DNA of 64,000 nucleotides from Salinisphaera japonica YTM-1 (GCF_003788585.1 NZ_AYKG01000023.1:1-64000), one strand, 5' to 3'; shown: positions 35,254-43,551, counted from the first letter of the stretch. Notes: generated by a model from the sequence alone, not told the origin. Made by a program: numbers and translations.

Positions 35254-35327
35254 TGGGGAATCGTCTAGTGGTAGGACTGCGGACTCTGACTCCGCCAGCG
35301 GGGGTTCGAATCCCTCTTCCCCAGCCA
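35254..35327 (+). tRNA. tRNA-Gln (CTG)
   Basis: A complete 74-base cloverleaf with encoded CCA. The acceptor TGGGGAA pairs with TTCCCCA, the anticodon stem GCGGA/TCCGC encloses CTCTGAC (anticodon CTG, reads CAG), and the T loop is GGTTCGAATCC. Its last 19 bases are copied twice downstream in a tandem array. Confidence 0.95.
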
Positions 35328-35692
35328 TAAGGAAGGCCCGCCTCGAGCGGGCCTTTTTTATGGCTGGCGTAGCGGCCCTGATGAGAATCCCGTGGTTCGA
35401 AAGGGCGCCGTAGGCGCCCGCCGACAGTCGAACTTTGTTCGACTGGGCCCGAAGGGCCGAGCAGTCGGCCTATGGCCGAATGCGAGCAATCCCTCTTCCC
35501 CAGCCATAAGGAAGGCCCGCCTCGAGCGGGCCTTTTTTATGGCTGGCGTAGCGGACCTGATGAGCACCCCGTGGTTCGATGGGCGAGCAAGCTCGCCCAG
35601 ACAGTCGAGCGTTAAGCTCGACTGGGCCCGAAGGGCCGAGCAGTCGGCCTAAGGCCGAATGCGAGCAATCCCTCTTCCCCATCCATAAAAAG
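35309..35692 (+). repeat. Tandem array of about 180-bp units headed by the tRNA-Gln 3' end
   Basis: AATCCCTCTTCCCCAGCCA, the 3' part of tRNA-Gln, occurs at 35309, 35489 and (with a changed base, then truncated) 35667, so the periods are 180 and 178 bases. Each full unit continues with the terminator hairpin and then hairpins at 35403-35419, 35425-35445, 35446-35458 and 35466-35480 (unit 1 numbering). Between units two stems change on both sides at once: GGGCGCC/GGCGCCC becomes GGGCGAG/CTCGCCC, and CAGTCGAA/TTCGACTG becomes CAGTCGAG/CTCGACTG. That points to selection on RNA or DNA structure. Confidence 0.92.
35333..35359 (+). terminator. Terminator of tRNA-Gln (first copy)
   Basis: AAGGCCCGC, loop CTCGA and GCGGGCCTT are followed by TTTT. 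The same hairpin is repeated 180 bases later, at about 35513-35539. Confidence 0.9.
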
Positions 35693-35734
35693 TGTACCTC
35701 CTTTGTCGCATTTGAACGCAACAAGGAAGACGCT

Positions 35735-36165
35735 ATGGCAGGCGAAACACGCGCACAGCTCAACCATGACACCGCTTGGACGTCAGCCATTGCCGCTGGC
35801 GCGGCACTTATTGCATTACACGTATACGAACACGGCATCATCGGCGCGGTACTCAGTGTCAGCCAAGTGACTGCCGTCTTTGTCGTGGCCGTGACCCTCG
35901 GCCTATTTTGTAAGAAGCACCGACGGGACGTCGATATCTGGCTGGGCCGATATGTCGGCTACGGATTGCTCGGGCTGGTCTATCAGATACTCTGGGCGGG
36001 CTGGCCGGTATCCTCGCCGTCACCTTGGTGCAGGGCACGGACGTTATGCCCGACCGTGGGCTGGTGTTGTACGTCACGCTGGAGACGCTGGGGCTTGTGG
36101 CAATCCTGTTGCCGGGTTTGATGACGTTCTTGACTCGGCCGAAGGGTAAGCCCGGCGCGAGGTAG
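35735..36165 (+). pseudogene. Frameshifted small membrane protein gene
   Basis: The frame opens at ATG 35735 with a good ribosome site (AAGGAAGA) and reads MAGETRAQLNHDTAWTS, then two hydrophobic segments. After about 35985 the frame continues into unlikely sequence (SPSPWCRARTLCPTVGWC). The frame one base back instead reads a plausible membrane segment (LGGLAGILAVTLVQG, then GLVLYVTLETLGLVAILLPG) to a stop at 36165. Joined, the frames give about 143 aa with four hydrophobic helices. A real frameshift mutation, a sequencing error or, less likely, programmed shifting could explain it; no slippery heptamer was seen. I do not recognise the family. Confidence 0.6.
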
Positions 36166-36317
36166 GAAGGCGGCACTACGGCTGGCTAATGGCCGGCTGT
36201 AGGTAGGCGTTAGGTGGCTCGGTGGGGAGACTCGCCGGGCTTTTCTGACTGTTAAGTCGACAGCTCAAGAATCCGCTATTGTATGGTTAAGAAACCAATG
36301 AAGATGACGGGGAACTC

Positions 36318-36704
36318 ATGACTGACAACAGCGAAGACCAGCTTAAAAACGGCTTTACAATTCAGCGTCAAGACGCTCCTAATTTGTCGACAGCATTTGG
36401 TCCTTTGGTGAGTATCATGGGCCCTTTCAACGGCTATTTTGTGGTTCACTTTGCATGTGAAAGTGCCCGCATAAAGGAAGAGCAAGTCGTCCCTGTCACC
36501 AACTCAGAGGGGCAGGTTAATCCTGACGAGCATGGTTTTGCTGAGATGCAAGTCCGTGTATCCCCTGAGTCACTCCATCCTGTACGTGAGACGACAGCAC
36601 GTATTCTTGTTCCTGAATCTCAAATAGAGAGTATGGCCGCGGCCTTTCAACAGGCGGCTGAGGATTATCGCAACAACAAGATGACGTCCGGCACGTCGAA
36701 GTAA
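36318..36704 (+). CDS. Orphan 128-aa soluble protein in lower-GC islet
   Basis: Not recognised. A soluble protein without signal peptide or membrane span: an N-terminal part with GPLVSIMGPFNGYFVVHFAC and a C-terminal helix VPESQIESMAAAFQQAAEDY. Base composition is clearly lower in GC and codon use differs from the flanking genes, suggesting transfer. GGGGAACTC precedes the ATG. It is followed within about ten bases by another orphan, so the two may form a pair. Confidence 0.6.
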   Translation: MTDNSEDQLKNGFTIQRQDAPNLSTAFGPLVSIMGPFNGYFVVHFACESARIKEEQVVPVTNSEGQVNPDEHGFAEMQVRVSPESLHPVRETTARILVPESQIESMAAAFQQAAEDYRNNKMTSGTSK

Positions 36705-36714
36705 TTTGAAGTCG

Positions 36715-37131
36715 ATGAGCGAAATTCGGGCAAACGACTGGGGCTCAGGCGGAGTCCATCTTTATACTCAAGGTGGTAGATATATTCCCCCGAGAGAGAC
36801 TCCACCTCTTACAAACAGGGAAGGCGAGCAGTACACTAAGTTTGGCGCAGACCATGTCCATCTGTTCCCTGGCGTGGGTCGGTTTGATTATCAAGAACCG
36901 AAACTCTACGGAGCCAGTATGAAAGATATATATGAAAAAGTTGAGAAGATAGAAGATCAAGTCGAAAAGATTAAGGTAGACATGGCAACGGTCAAGACTG
37001 ACCTCTCCTATAAGCCTTCCAATGGGAAGCTCTACGGTGTAATGGCTACTGCCACTACGATTATACTTGCCGGCTTGTCTATAGCAGTTATTGTGTTGCT
37101 TAACTTTTTAGGGCCAGCCTTAAATCCATAA
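36715..37131 (+). CDS. Orphan coiled-coil protein with C-terminal membrane anchor
   Basis: Not recognised. The first 65 residues are Gly/Pro-rich and aromatic (GGVHLYTQGGRYIPPRETPP). A predicted coiled coil follows (MKDIYEKVEKIEDQVEKIKV, about residues 70-95), and the protein ends in one hydrophobic helix (TTIILAGLSIAVIVLLNFLG, about 113-132). That makes it a tail-anchored or C-terminally anchored protein of 138 aa. A TTG nine bases upstream is an alternative start. Low GC like its neighbour, with which it is probably co-transcribed. Confidence 0.6.
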   Translation: MSEIRANDWGSGGVHLYTQGGRYIPPRETPPLTNREGEQYTKFGADHVHLFPGVGRFDYQEPKLYGASMKDIYEKVEKIEDQVEKIKVDMATVKTDLSYKPSNGKLYGVMATATTIILAGLSIAVIVLLNFLGPALNP

Positions 37132-37698
37132 GCCGGGCTAAAAATACCGCAGATTTTCGAGGGGTATCTAATAATGAAGACGCGCGCGTTTACCCCCGTG
37201 CTACCCCCTTCGCTGACACACAGCCGGTCCCATAATTGAGGCCCCAACCTGGGGCCGGGGGTGTCCGGCGGCTCGGGCTGCGACAAGACCAGCTCGCACT
37301 TAGGGCGCCACATCCCTTTACGCCCGGCCCCGCGGCTGACCAAACGAACTGCACGATGGCCACACCCAGGGCAGGGTCCGCCTGCTTGGTCCTGGCCTGT
37401 AAATCGATAATGCTCGTTCGTTACCGCTACGACTTCCCGCAGCGCGTCGAGCAGCGCGCTAAGAGCTTCGGCTCGCGATGGCGCTACCGCGTACAGCGTG
37501 GCGCGTTTATCACCGCTGGGCGTGTGTCTAAGTACGTAGGCGTGCCAACCTACCGATAGATCACAGTTAGGCGTTCAAGACAGGCGAGCGAGCCCGACCC
37601 GAAGTATCGGCGCAATAAGAAAACCCTTGATCGCTGTTCTTTGCGTCAAGATTCGGCGATAGTGTTTTGAAACAACACGCCTACGCCGAGAGCGCAAA
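37132..37698. other. Gap without a convincing gene
   Basis: About 570 bases follow the two orphans. A frame at 37236-37559 is open but starts in improbable Pro/Arg-rich sequence; only its last third (from about 37413, MLVRYRYDFPQRVEQRAKSF) looks protein-like and may be a gene remnant. No integrase, terminal repeat or tRNA was found. Probably decayed accessory DNA. Confidence 0.5.
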
Positions 37699-37902
37699 AT
37701 GTCATATGAAGTAACGTATCGCCTGCCTGAGTCCGGCGAGATACAGCCCGTTCAATTGATCAAGCTCGTCAACTCAGACGGCAAGGATGTGACCACTCGT
37801 TTCAAGGCATGGACCAAATCATCCCGAGTATCCATGAATACGGCCGACGAGCTATCAGAAGCCATCATCAACTTCCGCGAGTTCGAAAGCGACGATAGCT
37901 GA
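37699..37902 (+). CDS. Small hypothetical protein, 67 aa
   Basis: Begins MSYEVTYRLPESGEIQP and ends in an acidic tail (FREFESDDS). No membrane span or known motif. A hairpin with T-run lies just after the stop, and codon use is reasonable, so it is probably a real gene. The function is unknown. Confidence 0.5.
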   Translation: MSYEVTYRLPESGEIQPVQLIKLVNSDGKDVTTRFKAWTKSSRVSMNTADELSEAIINFREFESDDS

Positions 37903-37921
37903 AACAGGTGCCCGCGCAGCA

Positions 37922-37956
37922 AAAAGCCGCTCAGGCACGGCCGTAAGCGGGCTTTT
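37922..37956 (+). terminator. Terminator after the 67-aa gene
   Basis: AAAAGCC-CGCT type arm (37922-37931) pairs with AGCGGGCTTTT (37946-37956), giving a stem bounded by A and T runs; it could act in both directions. Confidence 0.6.
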
Positions 37957-38133
37957 CGCAACCCTGCGTTGCCCGGTTTTGGAAACGAGCCGCGGCGGTT
38001 GGATAGCCCATCGCGCGTTGGCTTCGACGCGCTATCTTTTCGAATCGGTATCGGCCCGCGGGGCGTACATGGGCGGTTGCCGATAAAAGATAACGGTTCA
38101 AGAGAGGCCGCCAGGCCACAGGGAGACAGGGAT

Positions 38134-38184
38134 ATGGGCCAGTTGATACATGGCCATGGCGTGCATGAGAACACGCCACTGTGA
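38134..38184 (+). CDS. Possible 16-aa leader peptide coupled to the osmoprotectant importer
   Basis: ATG 38134 is preceded at eight bases by GGGAG, the best ribosome site in the area. The frame reads MGQLIHGHGVHENTPL and stops at TGA 38182-38184. The GTG start of the ABC ATPase is 38181-38183, so stop and start overlap (GTGA) in different frames. The ATPase gene has no comparable site of its own. Translation of the short frame would therefore deliver ribosomes to the ATPase start. Whether the peptide has a role is unknown. Confidence 0.45.
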   Translation: MGQLIHGHGVHENTPL

Positions 38185-39239
38185 TCACGTTCGAGCAGGT
38201 CACGAAACGCTACGGCGATCAGACAGTGGCCGTCGACGGTCTGGATCTTACGATCGCATCGGGAGAGTTGACGGTTCTGGTCGGCCCCTCCGGGTGTGGC
38301 AAGACGACCACGCTTCGCATGATCAACCGGCTGGAGCCGGCCTCGGCCGGGCGGATCGCCATCGATGACCGGGCGATCGATTCGCTGGATGCGATGACGT
38401 TGCGGCGTGGCATTGGTTATGTCATGCAGCATTCCGGGTTGTTTCCGCATCGTTCGGTGTTCGACAACATTGCCACGGTGCCGCGGCTGCTGGGCTGGAA
38501 GAAGCCGGCCGTGCAGGAGCGCGTGCACCGCTTGATCGAAACCGTGGGTCTGAGCCCGTCGCTGGCCACGCGTTATCCACATCAGCTGTCGGGCGGGCAG
38601 CAGCAGCGGGTGGGTGTCGCGCGTGCGTTGGCGGCCGATCCGCCGATTCTATTGATGGATGAGCCGTTCGCGGCAGTGGACCCGATCGTGCGCCGACGCC
38701 TGCAGGACGAGCTGCTGGATCTACAGGCCCGGCTGCAGAAGACCATTGTGTTCGTGACCCACGATATCGACGAAGCGATCCGTCTGGGCGACCGTATCGC
38801 GATCTTTGCCGTCGGCGGGCGGCTGGCGCAGTTCGACACACCCCGCAACCTGTTGGCCGCACCCGCCGATGATTTCGTGGCTGATTTTCTAGGCCGGGAT
38901 CGTGAGCTCAAGCGTCTGGCGCTGCTCGACGTGCGCCAGGCGCCGCGCATGCATGCGCCGCCCCTCGTGGACAACGACCGTGCGGTACCCGAGGCGAAGG
39001 AGAGCACTGTCCACGACTGGGTTGTGGTGCACGACAACGCCGGCCGACTGTTGGGCTGGCGCCACCGGGGTGCCAGCGCGCTGCAACCGTTCACCGATAC
39101 GGTTTCGCCGACAACCGCGCTGGATCGCGTGCTGGCAGCCGCCTTGCGCAGCCCGATCGGCGTGGTGCCGGTGGTTGACGACGACGGGTGCCTGGATGGG
39201 CTGATCGGGCCGGCCGAACTGCGCAAGGCACTGGCATGA
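38181..39239 (+). CDS. Osmoprotectant ABC transporter ATP-binding protein (OpuCA/ProV-type)
   Basis: A 352-aa ATPase that energises uptake of glycine betaine, choline, carnitine or related compounds. Walker A is GPSGCGKTT at 35-43; the QHSGLFPHRSV Q-loop region, LSGGQQQR signature and LLMDEPF Walker B follow. C-terminal CBS-type sequence (about 255-352) is as in OpuCA proteins, which sense ionic strength. GTG start at 38181. The order ATPase-permease-permease-binding protein, with overlapping genes, forms one operon. Confidence 0.9.
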   Translation: MITFEQVTKRYGDQTVAVDGLDLTIASGELTVLVGPSGCGKTTTLRMINRLEPASAGRIAIDDRAIDSLDAMTLRRGIGYVMQHSGLFPHRSVFDNIATVPRLLGWKKPAVQERVHRLIETVGLSPSLATRYPHQLSGGQQQRVGVARALAADPPILLMDEPFAAVDPIVRRRLQDELLDLQARLQKTIVFVTHDIDEAIRLGDRIAIFAVGGRLAQFDTPRNLLAAPADDFVADFLGRDRELKRLALLDVRQAPRMHAPPLVDNDRAVPEAKESTVHDWVVVHDNAGRLLGWRHRGASALQPFTDTVSPTTALDRVLAAALRSPIGVVPVVDDDGCLDGLIGPAELRKALA

Positions 39240-39883
39240 GTCTGGTTCAGTGGGACTGGGTGGCCCGTCATGGCGGCGAGATCGGCGCCCAGCTCGGCCA
39301 GCATGTGCTGCTGACCGGGCTGGCTCTGGGTTTCGGGTTGCTGATCGCTTTTCCGTTGGCGCTGGCGGCCGTACGCTGGCCGCGTTTCTACGGGCCCTCG
39401 CTCGGGCTGACCGGCATTCTGTTCACGGTGCCGTCACTGGCGCTGTTCATCCTGTTGATCCCGTTCACGGGGCTGTCGATTGCCACGTCTCTGATCGGGC
39501 TCACGATCTATACCCTGCTGATTCTGTTTCGCAATATCGTGGAAGGCCTGCGTGGTGTGCCCGCCGATGTGTCCGAGGCGGCGAAAGCGCTCGGCTATTC
39601 GCGTGGTCGTCGGCTCGTGCAGGTCGAGTTGCCGATCGCGCTGCCGGTCATCATGGCCGGTGTTCGTATCGCAGCGGTCACCACGATCGGCATGGTCACG
39701 GTGACCGCATTGATCGGTCAGGGCGGACTGGGGCAGCTGTTCATCACCGGTTTCACGCTGCATTTCACGACGCCGCTTCTGGTGGGTTTCGTGCTCTCGA
39801 TTGCTTTGGCGGTGAGCGTGGATCTGCTGCTCGCCGGCCTGCTGTGGTGGCTTACACCCTGGCAACGCGGGCGTGCGACATGA
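39236..39883 (+). CDS. Osmoprotectant ABC transporter permease, first
   Basis: A 215-aa inner-membrane permease with five to six helices and the EAA loop SEAAKALGYSRGRRLVQVELPIALP. ATG 39236 overlaps the ATPase stop (ATGA). It pairs with the second permease to form the channel. Naming within OpuC/Yeh systems is uncertain. Confidence 0.9.
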   Translation: MSLVQWDWVARHGGEIGAQLGQHVLLTGLALGFGLLIAFPLALAAVRWPRFYGPSLGLTGILFTVPSLALFILLIPFTGLSIATSLIGLTIYTLLILFRNIVEGLRGVPADVSEAAKALGYSRGRRLVQVELPIALPVIMAGVRIAAVTTIGMVTVTALIGQGGLGQLFITGFTLHFTTPLLVGFVLSIALAVSVDLLLAGLLWWLTPWQRGRAT

Positions 39884-40635
39884 GCCGGTACGTCTTGGTT
39901 TTGGTCGCGATGATGCTTGGCCTGCTGAGCCTGCCCGCGCAGGCCATCGGGCTCGAGGCCGACGGGCTGGGCGTGGCGGGCCAGCTCGTGGACTGGTTCG
40001 TCGCCCCCGCGCAGTGGCACGGCCCAACGAGCCTGCCGACGCGTATCGTCGAGCATCTGTATTACATGACGAGTGCGATGGCGATCGCGCTGTTGATCGC
40101 ACTGCCGGTGGGCATTGGGCTCGGCCATTGGGGCCGTGGCGGGCTGTTGGCGATCAACGTGGCCAACATGGGGCGTGCGGTGCCGTCCTTCGGGCTTGTG
40201 ATTCTGATGTTTCTGCTCGTGGGGTTCGGCTTCGTGCCGGTGCTGGTCGCCCTGGTGGCATTGGCGATACCGCCGATGGTCACGAACAGCTATGTCGGTA
40301 TGCAGGCCGTCGATCCGGCGGTACGCACGGCAGCGATCGCGCTTGGCCTGTCGCGCTGGCAGCGGCTGTTTCAGGTCGAGCTGCCGATCGCCATGCCGCT
40401 GGTGATGGCCGGAATCCGCACCTCGGCGGTGCAGGTGTTGTCCACGGCCACACTGGCGGCCTATGTCGGGCTTGGCGGGCTGGGGCGTTATCTGATCGAT
40501 GGCCTGGCCCAGCAGCAGCTGGCGCAGGTGGTTGGCGGCGCGCTGGTCGTTGCTGTCCTGGCCGTGCTGCTCGAGGCCTTGCTGGCCGGCCTGCAACATC
40601 TGCTGGTTTCGCCCGGGCTGCGCCGTGAGGGATGA
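39880..40635 (+). CDS. Osmoprotectant ABC transporter permease, second
   Basis: A 251-aa permease beginning with a signal-anchor (VLVLVAMMLGLLSLPAQA) and about six helices. The EAA loop is VRTAAIALGLSRWQRLFQV. ATG 39880 overlaps the previous stop by four bases. It is longer at the N-terminus than its partner. Confidence 0.88.
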   Translation: MSRYVLVLVAMMLGLLSLPAQAIGLEADGLGVAGQLVDWFVAPAQWHGPTSLPTRIVEHLYYMTSAMAIALLIALPVGIGLGHWGRGGLLAINVANMGRAVPSFGLVILMFLLVGFGFVPVLVALVALAIPPMVTNSYVGMQAVDPAVRTAAIALGLSRWQRLFQVELPIAMPLVMAGIRTSAVQVLSTATLAAYVGLGGLGRYLIDGLAQQQLAQVVGGALVVAVLAVLLEALLAGLQHLLVSPGLRREG

Positions 40636-40677
40636 GCCCGGGTTGCGGCGCCGCGCGCCACACCACAAGATCCTGTC

Positions 40678-41586
40678 ATGACCCGTTCAAACTCTATCTT
40701 GATGCCAACGTTCCAACTGATTCGTCGTCTTGCTGCTGGCGCGGCGCTGATAGCGCTTGCCGTACCTGCAACCGCATTGGCGGCAAAGCCACTCGTGGTG
40801 GGCTCCACCAATTTTCCCGAGCAACTCGTTCTGGCCAATATCTATGCCGAGGCGCTTGCCGATCACGATATTGCGGTCAAGAAACGCCTGAATCTCGGCT
40901 CGCGAGAGATCGTGTTTCCGGCGCTTAAAAACGGCGAAATCGATGTGTTGCCCGAATATTCCGGCGCGTTGCTGGGCTATCTCAGTAACGGCAAATCCAA
41001 GGCCGGGAAGCCGGATGCCGTGATGGCCGCACTGAAAAACACGCTGCCGTCTGGTGTTGTCGCACTGGCGCCGAGCCCGGCCCAGGACAAGGATGGCCTC
41101 GTGGTTACGCCCGACACCGCCAAGCGTTACGACCTGGAGACACTGTCCGACCTGGCGCCGGTTGCTTCCAAGCTCACGCTGGGCGGCCCGCCGGAAACCC
41201 AGACGCGCTATGTGGGCGTGCCGGGCCTGAAAGCGGTCTACGGCATCGAGTTCGGCCAGTTCCGCGCGCTGGATGCTGGCGGCCCGTTGACGCAAGGCGC
41301 GCTGTCCAGCGGGGCGATTGATGTGGCTCGGATGTTCACCACGCAGGGCGTGATCGACGAGCGCGGCTGGATTCTGCTCAAGGACGACAAGAATCTGGTG
41401 CCGGCCCAGAATATCGTGCCGGTGGCCCGCAAGGCCACGCTGACCGATGAGATACGCGACGTGCTGAACGCGGTATCGGCCCAGCTGTCGACCGCCGATC
41501 TGCAACGGATGAACCGTCGCGTATCGGTTGATCACGCCGATCCCAGCCAGGTCGCCCACGACTGGCTCGAACAGCACGAGCTGTAG
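40678..41586 (+). CDS. Osmoprotectant ABC transporter substrate-binding protein
   Basis: A 302-aa periplasmic protein with a signal peptide (RRLAAGAALIALAVPATALA, cleavage near residue 36) and the OpuAC/OsmF-type start of the mature chain (KPLVVGSTNFPEQ, GEIDVLPEYSGALLGY). Binds a quaternary ammonium osmoprotectant. Last gene of the operon, with a terminator after it. The aromatic residues of the ligand box cannot be assigned safely by eye. Confidence 0.9.
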   Translation: MTRSNSILMPTFQLIRRLAAGAALIALAVPATALAAKPLVVGSTNFPEQLVLANIYAEALADHDIAVKKRLNLGSREIVFPALKNGEIDVLPEYSGALLGYLSNGKSKAGKPDAVMAALKNTLPSGVVALAPSPAQDKDGLVVTPDTAKRYDLETLSDLAPVASKLTLGGPPETQTRYVGVPGLKAVYGIEFGQFRALDAGGPLTQGALSSGAIDVARMFTTQGVIDERGWILLKDDKNLVPAQNIVPVARKATLTDEIRDVLNAVSAQLSTADLQRMNRRVSVDHADPSQVAHDWLEQHEL

Positions 41587-41619
41587 AGACAAATACAGGC
41601 CCAGGCCTGATCGCACCAG

Positions 41620-41647
41620 CCCGGGGCATTCTGCCTCGGGTTTTTTT
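41620..41647 (+). terminator. Terminator of the osmoprotectant operon
   Basis: CCCGGGGCA, loop TTC and TGCCTCGGG (one G-T pair) are followed by seven T. Confidence 0.88.
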
Positions 41648-41920
41648 ATGCGCGCGGGCCGAACGGGTCATTCCATCCAACATGTCGATCTCTGATTTTT
41701 CAGGCGGCCGCGGCGGTTTCTTGTCGTTGCCTTGGCGGCGTGCAGCGATGCGCCGGCCGCCCGACGGGATGCGCTTTTCTGGTGCCATTGATTGCTGCCT
41801 CGGCGTGCACGACGCGGTGGTGGTGGCCCGCGTCAAAAGAGCCGTCATGAACGGCTCAATAAGGCCAAGCGATTGATCCAGATATGGTTTTCGCTTTTTT
41901 TTAAGCAGTGTCTGACGTCC

Positions 41921-41938
41921 TTGGCACGGTTCCTGCTT
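41921..41938 (+). promoter_or_regulatory. Sigma-54-type promoter of the nitrate assimilation genes
   Basis: TTGGCACGGTTCCTGCTT has the invariant GG (41923-41924) and GC (41935-41936) exactly ten bases apart and follows the TGGCACG-N4-TTGC consensus closely. It lies about 75 bases before the NarK-type gene, in the 362-base gap that otherwise has no credible gene. A TGCAC half-site at 41806-41810 is at typical enhancer distance for NtrC, but a full palindrome was not seen. Confidence 0.7.
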
Positions 41939-42010
41939 CCTGCACGGATGGACGTGCTTGGATCGCTCGCCGCACGAGCTGCGTTGCGATCGATGGAAAG
42001 GGAGAGCCGC

Positions 42011-43315
42011 TTGAAGACCCATAAAGTAGAGCAGTTGATCATCGCGACCGTCGGTTTCTTCTGGTGTTTTTTGATGTGGTTCGCCACGGCGGCCTTCAGT
42101 CCCAGTATTGCTGATCACTACGGCCTGTCGGTGGCGGCACTTGGCCTGCTTGCCAGCTCGGCTCTCTGGATGGCCCCGATCGGGCGCATCGTGGCCGGGT
42201 GGACGGCTGACCGGTTCGGCGCGCCGCGAACCTTTGCCGTGATTCTCGGCGTTTGCGGCATCGTCTCGATTGCATCCGGATTCACCACGAACTACACGCT
42301 GCTGTTCATCGAGCGGGTGATTGTGGCTATTGCCGGGGTGTCTTTCGTGGTGGGTATCCAGCACGTGGCCCAGTGGTTTGACAGCGACGAGATCGGCACG
42401 GCCGAAGGCCTGTATGCCGGTACGGGCAATGTCGGTGCCGGGGTGGGGGCCTTGCTGCTACCCCGGATATTCGGCCTGGATTACCAGGGGGCGTTCATAT
42501 TTCTGGGGATCGGCGCGCTGGTCATCGCGGTTTGGTATCTCTGGCGCGGCGAAGCCGCTCGTGATCACGCCACGCGTGATGCCACGGCCAAGGGCGCGGC
42601 CGATTGGCGCGGCACGGTCTTTGTGTGGAGCCGCTATATCGCGATTGCGTTGATGCTGGCCTATGCCATGTCCTTCGGGCTGGAGATCGCGCTGAACTCG
42701 TGGCTGTCGAGTTATTTCGCGGAAGGTTTCAAGGCCGAGATCGCCGCCCTTGGCTTCACGACGGTGGCCGGCGTACAGGTGGCCGCCGGCACGTTCGGCG
42801 CCGTGCAATCGTTCATGGCCGCGCTTTTTCGCCCGTTTGCCGGTTTCATGTCCGACACCTTCCAGAAAAAAGGCTGGACACCGCTGCCGGTGGTGGCCAA
42901 GACGCTGCCCTACGCGCCGCGCCTGCATTGGCTGGCCATTGCGCTGTTGTTGATCGTGGCCGCCATGCTGGCCCTTACGGTCGCCGGCATGGCCGGGCTG
43001 TTGCCGGTCTCGATCGTGGCCCTGGTCGCACTCGGCTTGTTCATCAGCTTCGGTACGGGCGGCACGTTCGCACTCGTGCCCCTGTTATTCCCGACCCGGC
43101 CCGGGGTGGCAGCCGGCTTCATCGGTGGCCTGTCCTGTTCCGGCGGCATCGTCTATCCGCTGATTTTCGCCGGCGGGGCGAGCATTCACATGGGCTATGC
43201 CTATACCGCGATCTTCCTGTTCATCCCGTTCGTTATGTTTTTCTTCTGGGCCGCGCGCCACGAGCGCAGCCCGGCCGAGCACGGCATCGGCGAGTTCAAG
43301 CCGATCTCCGACTGA
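42011..43315 (+). CDS. Nitrate/nitrite MFS transporter (NarK/NasA type)
   Basis: A major-facilitator carrier with 12 helices for nitrate uptake (and possibly nitrite export). Family features: GWTADRFGAPRT (motif A), GTGNVGAGVGALLLP (nitrate-signature-like Gly-rich segment near residue 140) and SFGTGGTFALVPLLFP near 340. I chose TTG 42011 (MKTHKVEQLII), because AGGGAGAG stands just ahead of it; an ATG six codons earlier is the alternative. It gives 434 aa. First gene after the sigma-54 promoter; nitrate and nitrite reductase genes follow. Confidence 0.85.
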   Translation: MKTHKVEQLIIATVGFFWCFLMWFATAAFSPSIADHYGLSVAALGLLASSALWMAPIGRIVAGWTADRFGAPRTFAVILGVCGIVSIASGFTTNYTLLFIERVIVAIAGVSFVVGIQHVAQWFDSDEIGTAEGLYAGTGNVGAGVGALLLPRIFGLDYQGAFIFLGIGALVIAVWYLWRGEAARDHATRDATAKGAADWRGTVFVWSRYIAIALMLAYAMSFGLEIALNSWLSSYFAEGFKAEIAALGFTTVAGVQVAAGTFGAVQSFMAALFRPFAGFMSDTFQKKGWTPLPVVAKTLPYAPRLHWLAIALLLIVAAMLALTVAGMAGLLPVSIVALVALGLFISFGTGGTFALVPLLFPTRPGVAAGFIGGLSCSGGIVYPLIFAGGASIHMGYAYTAIFLFIPFVMFFFWAARHERSPAEHGIGEFKPISD

Positions 43316-43337
43316 GCACGTTTTCCCAAAACATGTC

Positions 43338-43530
43338 GTCCGTAAATGAACGCGAATGAATACAGGGAATTTATGCGCATACGGCACCGAGACTTCACCG
43401 ATCGAGAATGACGAGCGCATCTCTTCGTGGGTTTTGTCGCCATAGATCATGTGGTCGAAGACCATCAGGAATGCATCCGGGCGAATTGTCTCAAACCGTC
43501 TTTTTTTTATTTTCATTTGCGGACCGGGAT
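43338..43530. repeat. CGCAGAT-family repeat remnants, nitrate cluster junction 1
   Basis: The 236-base gap before the 50-aa gene contains CGTCCGTAAATGAACGCG and AATGAATACAG (43338-43370), the same words as at 8.3 and 47.7 kb, and a reverse word CATTTGCGGACCGG near 43514. They face inward as in the other loci but are more decayed. Confidence 0.65.
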
Positions 43531-43551
43531 TTCACAGGAAAGAGGCACGAA

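Noticed and set aside
37236-37559. 107-codon frame after the orphan pair
   Set aside because: Composition is improbable in its first two thirds and no ribosome site is seen; at most a gene remnant.
35200-37700. Integrated prophage or genomic island at tRNA-Gln
   Set aside because: The copied tRNA ends look like attachment sites at first, but there is no integrase, the copies are regularly spaced at about 180 bp, and the whole unit is repeated. A decayed island next to the array remains possible.
37957-38133. Riboswitch before the osmoprotectant operon
   Set aside because: No known aptamer pattern was recognised in this 180-base stretch; the short coupled reading frame explains the leader better.
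41682-41876. 64-codon frame before the nitrate transporter
   Set aside because: Lies upstream of a sigma-54 promoter, has no ribosome site or recognisable protein pattern, and is partly terminator-proximal DNA.
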